Position numbers and translations under genes: made by a program. Shown one piece after another: positions 53,915-62,431 of a stretch of DNA of 64,000 nt. Each line of letters begins with the position of its first letter. The stretch's first letter is position 1. Under the pieces are notes generated by a model. That model ran no database searches, was not told the DNA's origin, and saw only the letters and a program-made list of their open reading frames with translations. Location of the stretch: assembly GCF_000633415.1 (NCBI RefSeq), contig NZ_AYMV01000010.1, positions 1 through 64,000 of the forward strand. Direction: 5' to 3'. Source of the stretch: Leucobacter sp. PH1c. GTDB taxonomy: Bacteria > Actinomycetota > Actinomycetes > Actinomycetales > Microbacteriaceae.

Positions 53915-55651
53915 GTGGCCCTCATCTCCCTGACCCTCCGGCACGCGAAACGGTACTGGCCGTTCGTGGTCGCCGTGCTCGTGCTGCAACTGCTGTCGAC
54001 CATCGCCGCACTGTGGCTGCCGAGCCTGAACGCCCAGATCATCGACGACGGCATCGCCAAGGGCGACACCGGCTTCATCTGGCGCACGGGCGGCTTCATG
54101 CTCATCGTGTCGCTCGGCCAACTGCTCACCGCCGTCGTCGCCGTGTACTTCGGTGCGCGCACCTCCATGGGGATCGGCCGCGACCTCCGCCGCGAGGTGT
54201 ACCGCAAGGTCGACTCGCTCAGTACGCTCGAGGCCACGAAGTTCGGCGCGGGCACGCTCATCACCCGCGGTACGAACGATGTGCAGCAGATCCAGATGCT
54301 CGTGCTCATGGCGCTCAACTTCATGGTCTCGGCGCCGATCATGGCGATCGGCGGCGTCATCATGGCGCTCCGCGAGGACGCCGGGATGTCGTGGCTCGTC
54401 TGGGTCTCGGTCGCGGTGCTCGCGGTGATCGTGAGCTTCCTCGTGTGGCTCCTGCTCCCGCTCTTCCGCACGATGCAGGACCGGGTCGATGCGATCAACA
54501 GCGTGCTCCGCGAGCAGATCATGGGCATCCGCGTCGTGCGCGCGTTCGTCCGCGAGAACTTCGAAGCCGATCGCTACGAGACCGCCAACCGCAACATCAC
54601 CGACGTGTCGGTGCGGGTCGGCAACATCTTCGTGCTCATGTTCCCCGTGATCATGATGGTGCTCCACGTCGCGACCGCCGCCGTGCTCTGGTTCGGCGGG
54701 CACCGGGTCGAGGCCGGCATCGTACAGGTCGGCTCGCTCACCGCCTTCCTGCAGTACCTGCTGCAGATCCTCATGGCCGTGATGATGGGCGTCTTCATGA
54801 CGATGATGATCCCCCGCGCGGTGGTGTGCGCCGAGCGCATCCGCGAGCTTCTCGACACCGAGTCGACGCTCACCTTCCCGACCGCCGAGACGCAGCCGAC
54901 CCCGCAGGCCGGGCGCATTGAGTTCTCCGGTGTGAGCTTCGGCTTCCCGGGGGCCGAGCAGCCCGTCATCCGCGATGCGAGCTTCGTCGCCGAGGCGGGG
55001 AAGACCACCGCGATCATCGGCTCGACCGGCGCGGGCAAGACCGTGCTCCTCAACCTCATGCTGCGTCTCTACGATGCGCAGGACGGCTCGATCACGATCG
55101 ACGGCGCCCCGGTCTCGGCGCTCACCCGCGCGCAGCTCGCGGAGACGATCAGCCTCGTGCCGCAGCGGCCCTACCTGTTCTCGGGCACGATCGCCTCGAA
55201 CCTCCGCTTCGGCAAGGCCGACGCGGAGGATGAGGAGCTGTGGCACGCGCTCCGCGTCGCGCAGGGCGAGGACTTCGTCCGTGAGAAGGAGCTGGGACTC
55301 GAGGAGCCCGTCTCGCAGGGCGGCACGAGCGTGTCCGGCGGCCAGCGCCAGCGCCTGTCGATCGCGCGGGCGCTCGTCGCGAAGCCGCACGTGTACCTGT
55401 TCGACGACTCGTTCTCCGCGCTCGACGTGGCCACCGACGCCCGACTGCGGGCGGCGCTGCCGAGCGCGACGCAGGGGGCGACCACGATCATCGTGGCGCA
55501 GCGCGTCTCCACGATCACGGAGGCGGACCAGATCCTCGTCGTCGAGGCGGGGGAGATCGTCGGACGCGGCACCCACGAGGAACTCCTCGAGACCAACGGG
55601 GTGTACCAGGAGATCGTTCGATCGCAGCTCGAAGAGGCGGAGGCGGCGTAA
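53915..55651 (+). CDS. ABC exporter subunit with degenerate ATP site
   Basis: A 578-residue fusion of a six-helix exporter membrane domain (1-320) and an ATPase. Walker A is GSTGAGKT, the signature is VSGGQRQRLSIARAL and Walker B is VYLFDDSFSALD. Asp takes the place of the catalytic Glu, as in the degenerate subunit of heterodimeric exporters such as TM287/288. The GTG start has GAAAGGA at good spacing; upstream frame sequence is shadow. Its stop codon overlaps the next ATG (TAATG). It pairs with the 55651 product. The substrate is unknown: lipids, peptides or drugs are possible. Confidence 0.93.
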   Translation: MALISLTLRHAKRYWPFVVAVLVLQLLSTIAALWLPSLNAQIIDDGIAKGDTGFIWRTGGFMLIVSLGQLLTAVVAVYFGARTSMGIGRDLRREVYRKVDSLSTLEATKFGAGTLITRGTNDVQQIQMLVLMALNFMVSAPIMAIGGVIMALREDAGMSWLVWVSVAVLAVIVSFLVWLLLPLFRTMQDRVDAINSVLREQIMGIRVVRAFVRENFEADRYETANRNITDVSVRVGNIFVLMFPVIMMVLHVATAAVLWFGGHRVEAGIVQVGSLTAFLQYLLQILMAVMMGVFMTMMIPRAVVCAERIRELLDTESTLTFPTAETQPTPQAGRIEFSGVSFGFPGAEQPVIRDASFVAEAGKTTAIIGSTGAGKTVLLNLMLRLYDAQDGSITIDGAPVSALTRAQLAETISLVPQRPYLFSGTIASNLRFGKADAEDEELWHALRVAQGEDFVREKELGLEEPVSQGGTSVSGGQRQRLSIARALVAKPHVYLFDDSFSALDVATDARLRAALPSATQGATTIIVAQRVSTITEADQILVVEAGEIVGRGTHEELLETNGVYQEIVRSQLEEAEAA

Positions 55652-57729
55652 TGGCCACGAAGGACCGGAAGTCCGCGAAGTCCGCGGCCGTCGAGGAGTT
55701 CGAGCTTCCCGACGATTACCAGCCCGACAACGACGACTGGACGGGCGGCCAGCCCACGAAGAAGGCGAAGCACTTCTGGCCTGCGGCCAAGCGCCTCGTC
55801 GGCCTGCTCGCACCCGAGAAATGGCTCTTCGCGCTCGTGGTGCTGCTCGTCATCGGCTCGGTCGTGCTCACCGTGATCGCTCCGAAGATCCTCGGCCAGG
55901 CGATGGACGTGATCTTCAACGGCATCCTCGGGAAGGACCTGCCGAGCGGCGTGCCGCTCGACCAGATCATCTCGGTCGCGCGCGACCGGGGCGAGAACCA
56001 GTTCGCCGACATGCTCGAGGGCTCGGGCGTCGTGCCCGGCCAGGGCATCGACTTTGGGCTCCTTGGCCGCCTCATCCTCGTCGTGCTCGGACTCTACCTC
56101 ATTGCGTCCTTCCTGATGTGGCTCCAGGGCTTCCTGCTGAACAAGCTCGTCATGCGGGTCGTCTACCAGCTCCGCCAGGACATCGAGGCGAAGATCAACC
56201 GCCTCCCGCTGAGCTTCTTCGACGGACGCCAGCGCGGCGACGTGCTCTCGCGCGTCACGAACGACGTCGACAACATCCAGCAGGCGCTGCAGCAGGCGCT
56301 CTCCCAGCTCGTGCAGTCGCTCCTCACCGTGATCGGCATCACCGCCATGATGTTCGTCGTGTCGTGGCAGCTCGCCCTGATCGCCCTGATCGCGCTGCCC
56401 CTCTCGGGGATCATCGCGGGCGTCGTCGGCGTGCGCGCGCAGAAGCTCTTCGTGGCGCAGTGGAAGTACACGGGCGATCTCAACGGGCACATCGAGGAGT
56501 CGTTCACCGGCCACGAGCTCGTGCGCATCTTCAACCGTGACGCCGAGATGACCGAGGAGTTCGACCGCCGCAACGAGGGGCTCTTCGCCGCGGCGTACCG
56601 CGCGCAGGCGCTCTCCGGCACGATCATGCCGGCGATGCAGTTCGTGCAGTACCTCAGCTACGTGCTCATCGCGGTGGCGGGCGCGCTCCGCGTCACGGCC
56701 GGTCAGATGACGCTCGGTGACGTGACCGCGTTCATCCAGTACTCGCGCGAGTTCGCGCAGCCCATCGGCGAGATGGCGGGCATGGCGAACATGCTCCAGT
56801 CGGGCGTCGCCTCGGCGGAGCGCACCTTCGAGCTGCTCGACGCCGATGAGCAGGATCCCGACACCGCCGAGGCGGATCTGCCGGAGCGCACCGACGGGCA
56901 CGTCGTGTTCGACGGCGTGAGCTTCAGCTACGACCCCGAGCAGCCGCTCATCGAGGACCTGTCGCTCGAGGCGAGCCCCGGGCACACGGTCGCGATCGTC
57001 GGGCCGACGGGCGCGGGCAAGACCACCCTCGTGAACCTCGTGATGCGCTTCTACGAGCTCGACGGCGGGCGGATCCTGCTCGACGGTGTGGACATCACGA
57101 AGCTCTCGCGCGCGGAGCTCCGCGGCCACGTCGGCATGGTGCTCCAAGACGCGTGGCTCTTCGACGGCACGATCCGCGAGAACATCCGCTACGGGCGGCT
57201 CGACGCGAGCGACGAGGAGGTCGTCGCCGCGGCGCAGGCCACCATGGTCGACCGCTTCGTGCGCCAGCTCCCCGAGGGCTATGACACCGTCATCTCGGAG
57301 AACGGCTCCTCGCTCTCGGCGGGCGAGCGGCAGCTGCTCACGATCGCGCGCGCGTTCATCGCGAACCCGTCGCTGCTCATCCTCGACGAGGCGACCTCCT
57401 CGGTCGATACCCGCACCGAAGTGCTCGTGCAGCAGGCGATGAGTGCGCTCCGTACGGACCGCACCTCCTTCGTGATCGCGCACCGGCTCTCCACGATCCG
57501 CGATGCCGACACGATCCTCATGATGGAGCGCGGCAAGATCGTCGAGCAGGGCACGCACGAGGAACTCCTCGCGCGGCGCGGCGCGTACTACGCGCTGCAC
57601 CAGGCGCAGTTCGCGGGAGAGGTGGACGAGACGCACCTCGAGGAGCAGCTCACGGGGAGCGTGGCCGTGGTCACCGGCTCCGTCGCCGTTCCGCCGGACG
57701 CCGAGTCGGGGGAGCCCCGGCCCGAGTAG
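55651..57729 (+). CDS. ABC exporter subunit with canonical ATP site
   Basis: A 692-residue exporter half-transporter. A Lys/Asp-rich cytoplasmic N-terminus of about 60 residues precedes six helices. An insertion of about 50 residues lies between helices 1 and 2 (GILGKDLPSGVPLDQIIS region). The ATPase has Walker A GPTGAGKTT, signature LSAGERQLLTIARAF and Walker B LLILDEATSSVD with the catalytic Glu. It provides the hydrolytic site of the heterodimer with the 53915 product. A Pro/Glu-rich tail ends the protein and a strong terminator follows. Confidence 0.93.
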   Translation: MATKDRKSAKSAAVEEFELPDDYQPDNDDWTGGQPTKKAKHFWPAAKRLVGLLAPEKWLFALVVLLVIGSVVLTVIAPKILGQAMDVIFNGILGKDLPSGVPLDQIISVARDRGENQFADMLEGSGVVPGQGIDFGLLGRLILVVLGLYLIASFLMWLQGFLLNKLVMRVVYQLRQDIEAKINRLPLSFFDGRQRGDVLSRVTNDVDNIQQALQQALSQLVQSLLTVIGITAMMFVVSWQLALIALIALPLSGIIAGVVGVRAQKLFVAQWKYTGDLNGHIEESFTGHELVRIFNRDAEMTEEFDRRNEGLFAAAYRAQALSGTIMPAMQFVQYLSYVLIAVAGALRVTAGQMTLGDVTAFIQYSREFAQPIGEMAGMANMLQSGVASAERTFELLDADEQDPDTAEADLPERTDGHVVFDGVSFSYDPEQPLIEDLSLEASPGHTVAIVGPTGAGKTTLVNLVMRFYELDGGRILLDGVDITKLSRAELRGHVGMVLQDAWLFDGTIRENIRYGRLDASDEEVVAAAQATMVDRFVRQLPEGYDTVISENGSSLSAGERQLLTIARAFIANPSLLILDEATSSVDTRTEVLVQQAMSALRTDRTSFVIAHRLSTIRDADTILMMERGKIVEQGTHEELLARRGAYYALHQAQFAGEVDETHLEEQLTGSVAVVTGSVAVPPDAESGEPRPE

Positions 57730-57750
57730 GGCCGCACGCCCCACGTGCGC

Positions 57751-57786
57751 AGCAGGACGCCCCGGCCCCGGCCGGGGCGTCCTGCT
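57751..57786 (+). terminator. ABC exporter terminator
   Basis: A perfect 15-bp stem AGCAGGACGCCCCGG with a 6-nt loop, 21 bp after the stop codon. A separate small palindrome CTGGA-N5-TCCAG at 57804-57818 lies before the next gene. Confidence 0.8.
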
Positions 57787-57891
57787 CTGCCGTGCGAAAA
57801 ATCCTGGACATGATCCAGACTTCTCGCTAACATCGGCCCTGGCGCGTCTGCGCTCAGGGGGACCGCGCTGCGGCGGGGAGAGGAAGCACAG

Positions 57892-60495
57892 ATGCGATCA
57901 GGCATGTTCCGAGGACTGACGGCGTGCGCGGTGATCCCGCTGCTCGTCCTGCTGGGAGGGCCCGTGGCCCACGCGCAGGAACCCGAGCCCGAGTCTCCCG
58001 TGACGACGCTGACCGATCGGCTCGTCGAGGCCGCGGAGACGGGCGCCTCCGGCGCTGCCGAGCTCGCCGAGGCCGCCGCGCTCCCGGTCGAGGGCGGCGG
58101 CAGCCTGCAGACCGACGAGGCCGAGCGCGTCGTGGCGACCGTGCTCTTCGCCCAGACGCCTGACGAAGCGACGCTCGCGGCTCTCGCCGAGCTCAGCATC
58201 GTGGACGAGGTGCTCACGATCTTCCCTGCGGCGACGATCCGCGTGGACCCCGCAACGCTCTCGGACGTCGAGGCGCTCCCAGGCGTGCTGAGCGCGACGC
58301 CCGCGCTGAAGCCCTTCACCGGCGCGGAGCTGCGCTCGGCGACCGCGGGCGGGGCCCAGACGCTGCGCGCGGAGGCCGACGCGTCGCTCGCCGCCCCGGC
58401 CGAGCGCTGCACCCCCGTGCCGATCGAGGCGGACGGGCCGCTGCGCTCCGCCGAGGCGCGCGAGCTCTTTGGGGTGGACGGCGCCGGTGTCACCGTCGGC
58501 GTGATCTCCGATTCCTTCGGCTCGGTCGCGTCCCCCACGTCCTGGGCTGACGACGTCGCCTCGGGCGCGCTCCCCGGCGCCGACAACCCGTGCGGCTACA
58601 CGACGCCGGTCGAGATCGTCTCCGACGCCGTCGGCGGCTCGGACGAGGGGCGCGCGATGGCGCAGCTCGTGCACGGCGTCGCGCCGGGCGCGCGGATCCT
58701 CTTCGCGGATGCGGGGCGGAACGACCTCGAGATGGCGATGAACATCTCGGCGCTCGTCGAAGCGGGAGCCGACATCATCGTCGACGACATCACCTGGCCG
58801 CAGGAGACCGCGTACCAGCAGGGCTTCATCTCGGGCGCGATCGAGGACGCCAAGGTCCAGGGTGTGGCGTACTTCACCTCGGCCGGCAACTCGACGGGCG
58901 TGGGCTCGGAGGGTGAGTCCGCGGGGCGCCCGATCTCCTCGTGGAGCACTTCCGCCTACCGCCCCACCGATTGCCCGAGCTGGCTCGCGCAGGGCGCGGG
59001 CGACCCGCTCGAGGGCGCGACCGGCATCGACTGCCTCGACTTCGATCCGGATCCGACCGTCGAGACGCCCTACGACACGCTGACGCTCGATGGGGAACCG
59101 GGCGATCCCGACGCCAATCTGCGGGTGCTCGGCTCGATCGCCGAGCCCTTCCTCGGGATCACGACGGCGTACGAGTGGCGTTTCTACCAGGTGGACCCCG
59201 GCGCGAGCGACCCCGCGCTGATCGCCGTCGTGCCCCAGCTGAGCCCGTACTACCCGGGCGCGACCGGCGCGGTGACCGCCGCGGCCGGATCGGAGATCCG
59301 CGCGGTGATGGTGCGCACCCGGCACGACGCTGCGGCCCCGGCGCCCGCCGTGCTCTTCTCGTTCCTGCGCGGGGGCGACTCGATCACCTCGCGGGCCCAC
59401 CTCGGCGACGGCGCGGGCGATCTCGTCGGGCCGACGACCTTCGGGCACGCGGCCGACGGCTCCGCGGTGAGCGTGGCCTCGCTCGACTGGGAGGACCCCA
59501 CGAGCCTGCGCCCCTACAGCTCGCTCGGTCCGGCCACGCTGTACTTCGAGCCCGTGCGCTTCACACCGGACGGGCCCGCGCTCCCCTCAGCTCCGCTCCC
59601 GAGCCCGGTCGTCGTGAACACACCGAACCTCGCATCGGTCGACGGCACGCAGACCACCTTCTTCGCCGGGGAGCCCGGGGACGCGGAGTTCCGCTTCTTC
59701 GGCACCTCGGCCGCCGCGCCGAACGCCGCGGCCGTCGCCGCACTCGGCAAGTCCTACGCCCCGGGAATCTCGGGGGCGGATCTCACCGCGCGCGTGCTGG
59801 AGACGGCACGCGGCACCGCGGAGGGCGGTCCGGTGAACCCGTACACGGCCGCCGGGTTCTCGGACGCGACCGTGTTCGGCGAGGGCATCGTCGACGCCGT
59901 CGGCCTGCTGGGCGCGCTGCCCGCGGCGCCCGCCACCCCGTCGGGGCTGCGCACGACCGAGGTGACCGCCGAGCGCATCGCCGTCGCGTGGGCGCCCGTT
60001 GCCGATGCGACGGCCGTGCGCGCCGAGCTGATCCCCGCCGCGGCGGAGACGCGGGCGGCAGGCGATGCCCCGCTGAGCCTCCCCGCTCCCGCGACCTCGG
60101 CGGTGTTCGAGGGCCTTGCTGCCGATACGGCGTACACCGTGCGCGTCACGGCCGAGAACGCGGTCGGCGCGACGCGCAGTGCGACGCTCGAGGTGCGCAC
60201 GGCCGCCGTCGCTCCGGAGCCGAAGCCCGAGCCGGAGCCGGAGCCGAAGCCCGAGCCGAAGCCCGAACCGGCTCCCGCGCCGAACGCGGCGAAGCCCCCG
60301 CTCGCGCAGACCGGTGGCGCGTCGACGCTGCCCTGGCTGCTCGCGGGTGGCGGGCTGCTCATTCTCGGCGCCGCTGTGGTCGCGGTCGTCGCGGCGCGCT
60401 CCCGCGCGCGGGCTCGGACCGCGGATGCGGTGAGCGGTGCGACCGATGCCGACGAGGCGCGCCCGGGTGACGCGCCGCGCGAGACGGGCGAATAG
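57892..60495 (+). CDS. Wall-anchored S8-like serine peptidase with Glu in place of His
   Basis: An 867-residue surface protein. A signal peptide ends near AHAQ (residue 29) and an inhibitor-like N-terminal region follows. The subtilase fold has Asp207 (VGVISDSFG), oxyanion Asn333 (TSAGNSTG) and Ser606 (GTSAAAP). Where subtilisins have the HGT histidine there is Asp251-Glu252 (SDEGRAMAQLVHGVAPGA), recalling the Ser-Glu-Asp triad of sedolisins. A fibronectin-III-like domain (about 685-770), a Pro-Lys-Glu spacer, the sorting signal LAQTG at 804-808, a helix and an Arg-rich tail complete it. LAXTG signals are handled by class E sortases; none is encoded here. GGGAGAGGAAG precedes the ATG. Confidence 0.88.
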   Translation: MRSGMFRGLTACAVIPLLVLLGGPVAHAQEPEPESPVTTLTDRLVEAAETGASGAAELAEAAALPVEGGGSLQTDEAERVVATVLFAQTPDEATLAALAELSIVDEVLTIFPAATIRVDPATLSDVEALPGVLSATPALKPFTGAELRSATAGGAQTLRAEADASLAAPAERCTPVPIEADGPLRSAEARELFGVDGAGVTVGVISDSFGSVASPTSWADDVASGALPGADNPCGYTTPVEIVSDAVGGSDEGRAMAQLVHGVAPGARILFADAGRNDLEMAMNISALVEAGADIIVDDITWPQETAYQQGFISGAIEDAKVQGVAYFTSAGNSTGVGSEGESAGRPISSWSTSAYRPTDCPSWLAQGAGDPLEGATGIDCLDFDPDPTVETPYDTLTLDGEPGDPDANLRVLGSIAEPFLGITTAYEWRFYQVDPGASDPALIAVVPQLSPYYPGATGAVTAAAGSEIRAVMVRTRHDAAAPAPAVLFSFLRGGDSITSRAHLGDGAGDLVGPTTFGHAADGSAVSVASLDWEDPTSLRPYSSLGPATLYFEPVRFTPDGPALPSAPLPSPVVVNTPNLASVDGTQTTFFAGEPGDAEFRFFGTSAAAPNAAAVAALGKSYAPGISGADLTARVLETARGTAEGGPVNPYTAAGFSDATVFGEGIVDAVGLLGALPAAPATPSGLRTTEVTAERIAVAWAPVADATAVRAELIPAAAETRAAGDAPLSLPAPATSAVFEGLAADTAYTVRVTAENAVGATRSATLEVRTAAVAPEPKPEPEPEPKPEPKPEPAPAPNAAKPPLAQTGGASTLPWLLAGGGLLILGAAVVAVVAARSRARARTADAVSGATDADEARPGDAPRETGE

Positions 60496-60511
60496 TCCGC
60501 TACACTGGAAC

Positions 60512-60603
60512 GGCTCCCTACGTGGCGCTATCTCGAGGAACTCCCCCAGGTCGGAAACGAAGCAAGGGTACTCGGGCTCTAGCGGGTACGTAGGGAGTCT
60601 TTT
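60512..60603 (+). ncRNA. ffs: Signal recognition particle RNA, small bacterial type
   Basis: The conserved domain IV core is seen as CCCAGGTCGGAAACGAAGCA followed by AGGGTA. The ends GGCTCCCTACGT and ACGTAGGGAGTC pair to close one long hairpin, followed by a T-run that serves as terminator. A likely -10, TACACT, is at 60501-60506, placing the 5' end near 60512. The RNA binds Ffh in targeting membrane proteins. Confidence 0.92.
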
Positions 60604-60624
60604 CGTTTCCCGGCGCTCCGCGGA

Positions 60625-61293
60625 TCAGGCGGGGGAGCCGGGCTCCTCGTGGCGCGGCCACGCTTCGGCGAGCTTCGTGAGGAGTCGCGCGAGTTCGGTG
60701 CGCTCCGCGGGGTCGAGCGCTGCGAGCGCCGCGCTGGCCTCGGCCCGCTGGCGGCCGCGGAAGCCGTGCACCGCGTCCTCGCCCGCGGGTGCGATCCGCA
60801 CGCGGGTGCGGCGGGCGTCCTCCGGGTCGGCCTCCCGGGCCGCGAAGCCGCGCTCGACGGCCTGCTGCACGAGGCGCGAGGCGCGGGGCTGGTCGACGCC
60901 GATCTCGCCCGCGATCTCGTTGACGGTGAGCGGTTCCGTGGCGTGCGCCAGTGTGCTGAGCAGGCGGAGCAGGGCGGGGCCGCCGAACCCTCCGCGTGGG
61001 CCGCGTGCTCCCGGGCCCCGCGCGCCGTGCTCGCCGCCCGCGCGGCCGGCCCAGGGGTCGCCATGGCCCTCGTCGTCGCCACGGCCCTCGGGGCCGCCCG
61101 CGAGTCGGGGGTCGGTCCCGTGCGACCCGGGGAAGCCCCCGGGGCCGTGCGCGCCCGGGAAGCCGCCCGGGCCGCCGTGGCGTCGTCCGCCGCGTGCGCC
61201 GCGGAGCCGGGCGAGCGCAGCGATGACCGCGTCGGTCTCCGCGATGGCTGAGGGATCGTGCTCGGGAGCCGGATCGTGCGCGAGGGGGTCCAT
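60625..61293 (-). CDS. MarR-family regulator with Gly/His-rich N-terminal insertion
   Basis: A 222-residue regulator. The C-terminal half is a standard MarR winged helix: LTVNEIAGEIGVDQPRASRL for the DNA-reading helices and EADPEDARRTRVRIAP for the wing. Residues 35-110 are Gly/His/Pro/Arg-rich, with repeats such as GGFPGAHG and GGFPGSHG, and are probably disordered and perhaps metal-binding. The ATG is leaderless, with TAAAAT seven bases upstream. It is divergent from a second MarR-like, His-rich gene over an AT-rich region with TGACAT repeats, so autoregulation is likely. The ligand is unknown. Confidence 0.85.
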   Translation of the reverse strand: MDPLAHDPAPEHDPSAIAETDAVIAALARLRGARGGRRHGGPGGFPGAHGPGGFPGSHGTDPRLAGGPEGRGDDEGHGDPWAGRAGGEHGARGPGARGPRGGFGGPALLRLLSTLAHATEPLTVNEIAGEIGVDQPRASRLVQQAVERGFAAREADPEDARRTRVRIAPAGEDAVHGFRGRQRAEASAALAALDPAERTELARLLTKLAEAWPRHEEPGSPA

Positions 61294-61300
61294 GCTGAGA

Positions 61301-61370
61301 ATTTTACATGCACCTTGACATGTATGTATTTCCATGTCACCATACATATACATGCACAGTGACATATATC
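61301..61370. promoter_or_regulatory. AT-rich divergent control region with MarR-type sites
   Basis: TGACATG at 61316-61322 and CATGTCA at 61333-61339 form an inverted repeat with a 10-bp spacer. A 16-bp direct repeat, ACATGCACnnTGACAT, occurs at 61306-61321 and 61350-61365. TTGACA at 61315 could be a plus-strand -35. The region is far richer in A and T than its surroundings. Confidence 0.65.
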
Positions 61371-61405
61371 GCGGGCAGGGGCCCGCACGAAAGGACATGC
61401 AGATC

Positions 61406-62293
61406 ATGCAGAACCCAGACTTCATTCATCCCGCGGACCCCGCTCAGCCGACCGCGTCCAACGACCCCACCGTTCCCGAAGCCCTCACGGGCGCCGACGC
61501 CGACGCGCCGCGCTCCCTCGCCTCCTGGCTCCGCATCGCCGAAGCGATGATCGCTCGGGAGCGGGCCACGGCGCTCGCCGCCGCGGGCGTCACCCGAGGC
61601 GAGTTCCGGATCCTGAGCGGGCTCGCCGCCGACGAGCTTCCGGAGCGCCTGCGCGAGCGGCTCGCCCGCGGGGGCAAACGGCTCTTCGAACTCGAGGCGC
61701 GCGGCTGGATCGCCGCCACCGCCGACGGGTGGGAGCTCACCGAGGCCGGCGAGACCGTGCGCGAGCGCGCCGCTGCGGCGCTCAGCGCGGCGGATCTCCG
61801 CATCTCGGAGAGCGTCCCCGCCGCTGAGCTCGAGGCGGCGCGCGCCACGCTCGAGTCGCTCGCCCGGGAGCTCGGGTGGACCGAGGGGCTCCGCCTTCCG
61901 CGTCGCGGCCCGCGCGGGCACCGCGGCCACGGAGGCCCGCGCGGCCACCGCGGTCACCGAGGTCACCGCGGTCACGGCCACCGTGAGCACATGCACCCCG
62001 GGCACGACCACGGTGACCACGACCATGGTGGTCACTGCCACCGTGGGCATATGCACCCCGGTCACGACTTCCGCGGTCACGAGCATCGCGGTCACGACCA
62101 CCGCGGCCGTGGCGCCGGGTCCGAGTGCCGGCACCCGCAGGCGGATCACCACCCGCACTCCGGGCACTTCCCGCAGCCCCACACCGGGCACTTCCCGCAC
62201 CCGCACGACGGGCACCGCCCGCACCCGCGGGGCTTCGAACGCGGCTTCACCGCGGGCTTCGCTGCGGCACGACGCGCGGAGGATCGGGGCTGA
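61406..62293 (+). CDS. MarR-like protein with long His-rich C-terminal tail
   Basis: A 295-residue protein. Residues 35-165 resemble a MarR-type winged helix (RGEFRILSGLAADELPERL, LFELEARGWIAATADGWELTEAG), but the recognition-helix part is reduced. From about residue 170 the sequence is His/Gly/Arg-rich: repeats of RGH/HRG, then HPGHD/HDHG, then HSGHFPQPH and GHFPHPHDGH. Such tails bind Ni, Zn, Cu or Co in other proteins. A single Cys lies in HCHRGH. The ATG at 61406 is preceded by AAAGGA; an in-frame ATG at 61397 is too close to it. It is divergent from the MarR gene at 61293. Function as a metal sensor or store is inference. Confidence 0.75.
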   Translation: MQNPDFIHPADPAQPTASNDPTVPEALTGADADAPRSLASWLRIAEAMIARERATALAAAGVTRGEFRILSGLAADELPERLRERLARGGKRLFELEARGWIAATADGWELTEAGETVRERAAAALSAADLRISESVPAAELEAARATLESLARELGWTEGLRLPRRGPRGHRGHGGPRGHRGHRGHRGHGHREHMHPGHDHGDHDHGGHCHRGHMHPGHDFRGHEHRGHDHRGRGAGSECRHPQADHHPHSGHFPQPHTGHFPHPHDGHRPHPRGFERGFTAGFAAARRAEDRG

Positions 62294-62431
62294 TCCCGAT
62301 CCCGAGCCGGCCGTGAGGGATCTTCAGCGCGGCCCGGCGACGGCGGCCCGGTTCCGGAGTTTCTTCGGACCGGGCCGCCGTTCGCGCGCCCCCGCTGAGT
62401 CGCCCATGGGCGGCCGCATAGACTGAAGGCT

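Noticed and set aside
52042-54528. Long upstream extension of the glycosyltransferase frame on the minus strand
   Set aside because: It would run through the GH18 and ABC exporter genes. The GTG at 52041 has a strong Shine-Dalgarno sequence and directly precedes the N-terminal region before the first helix.
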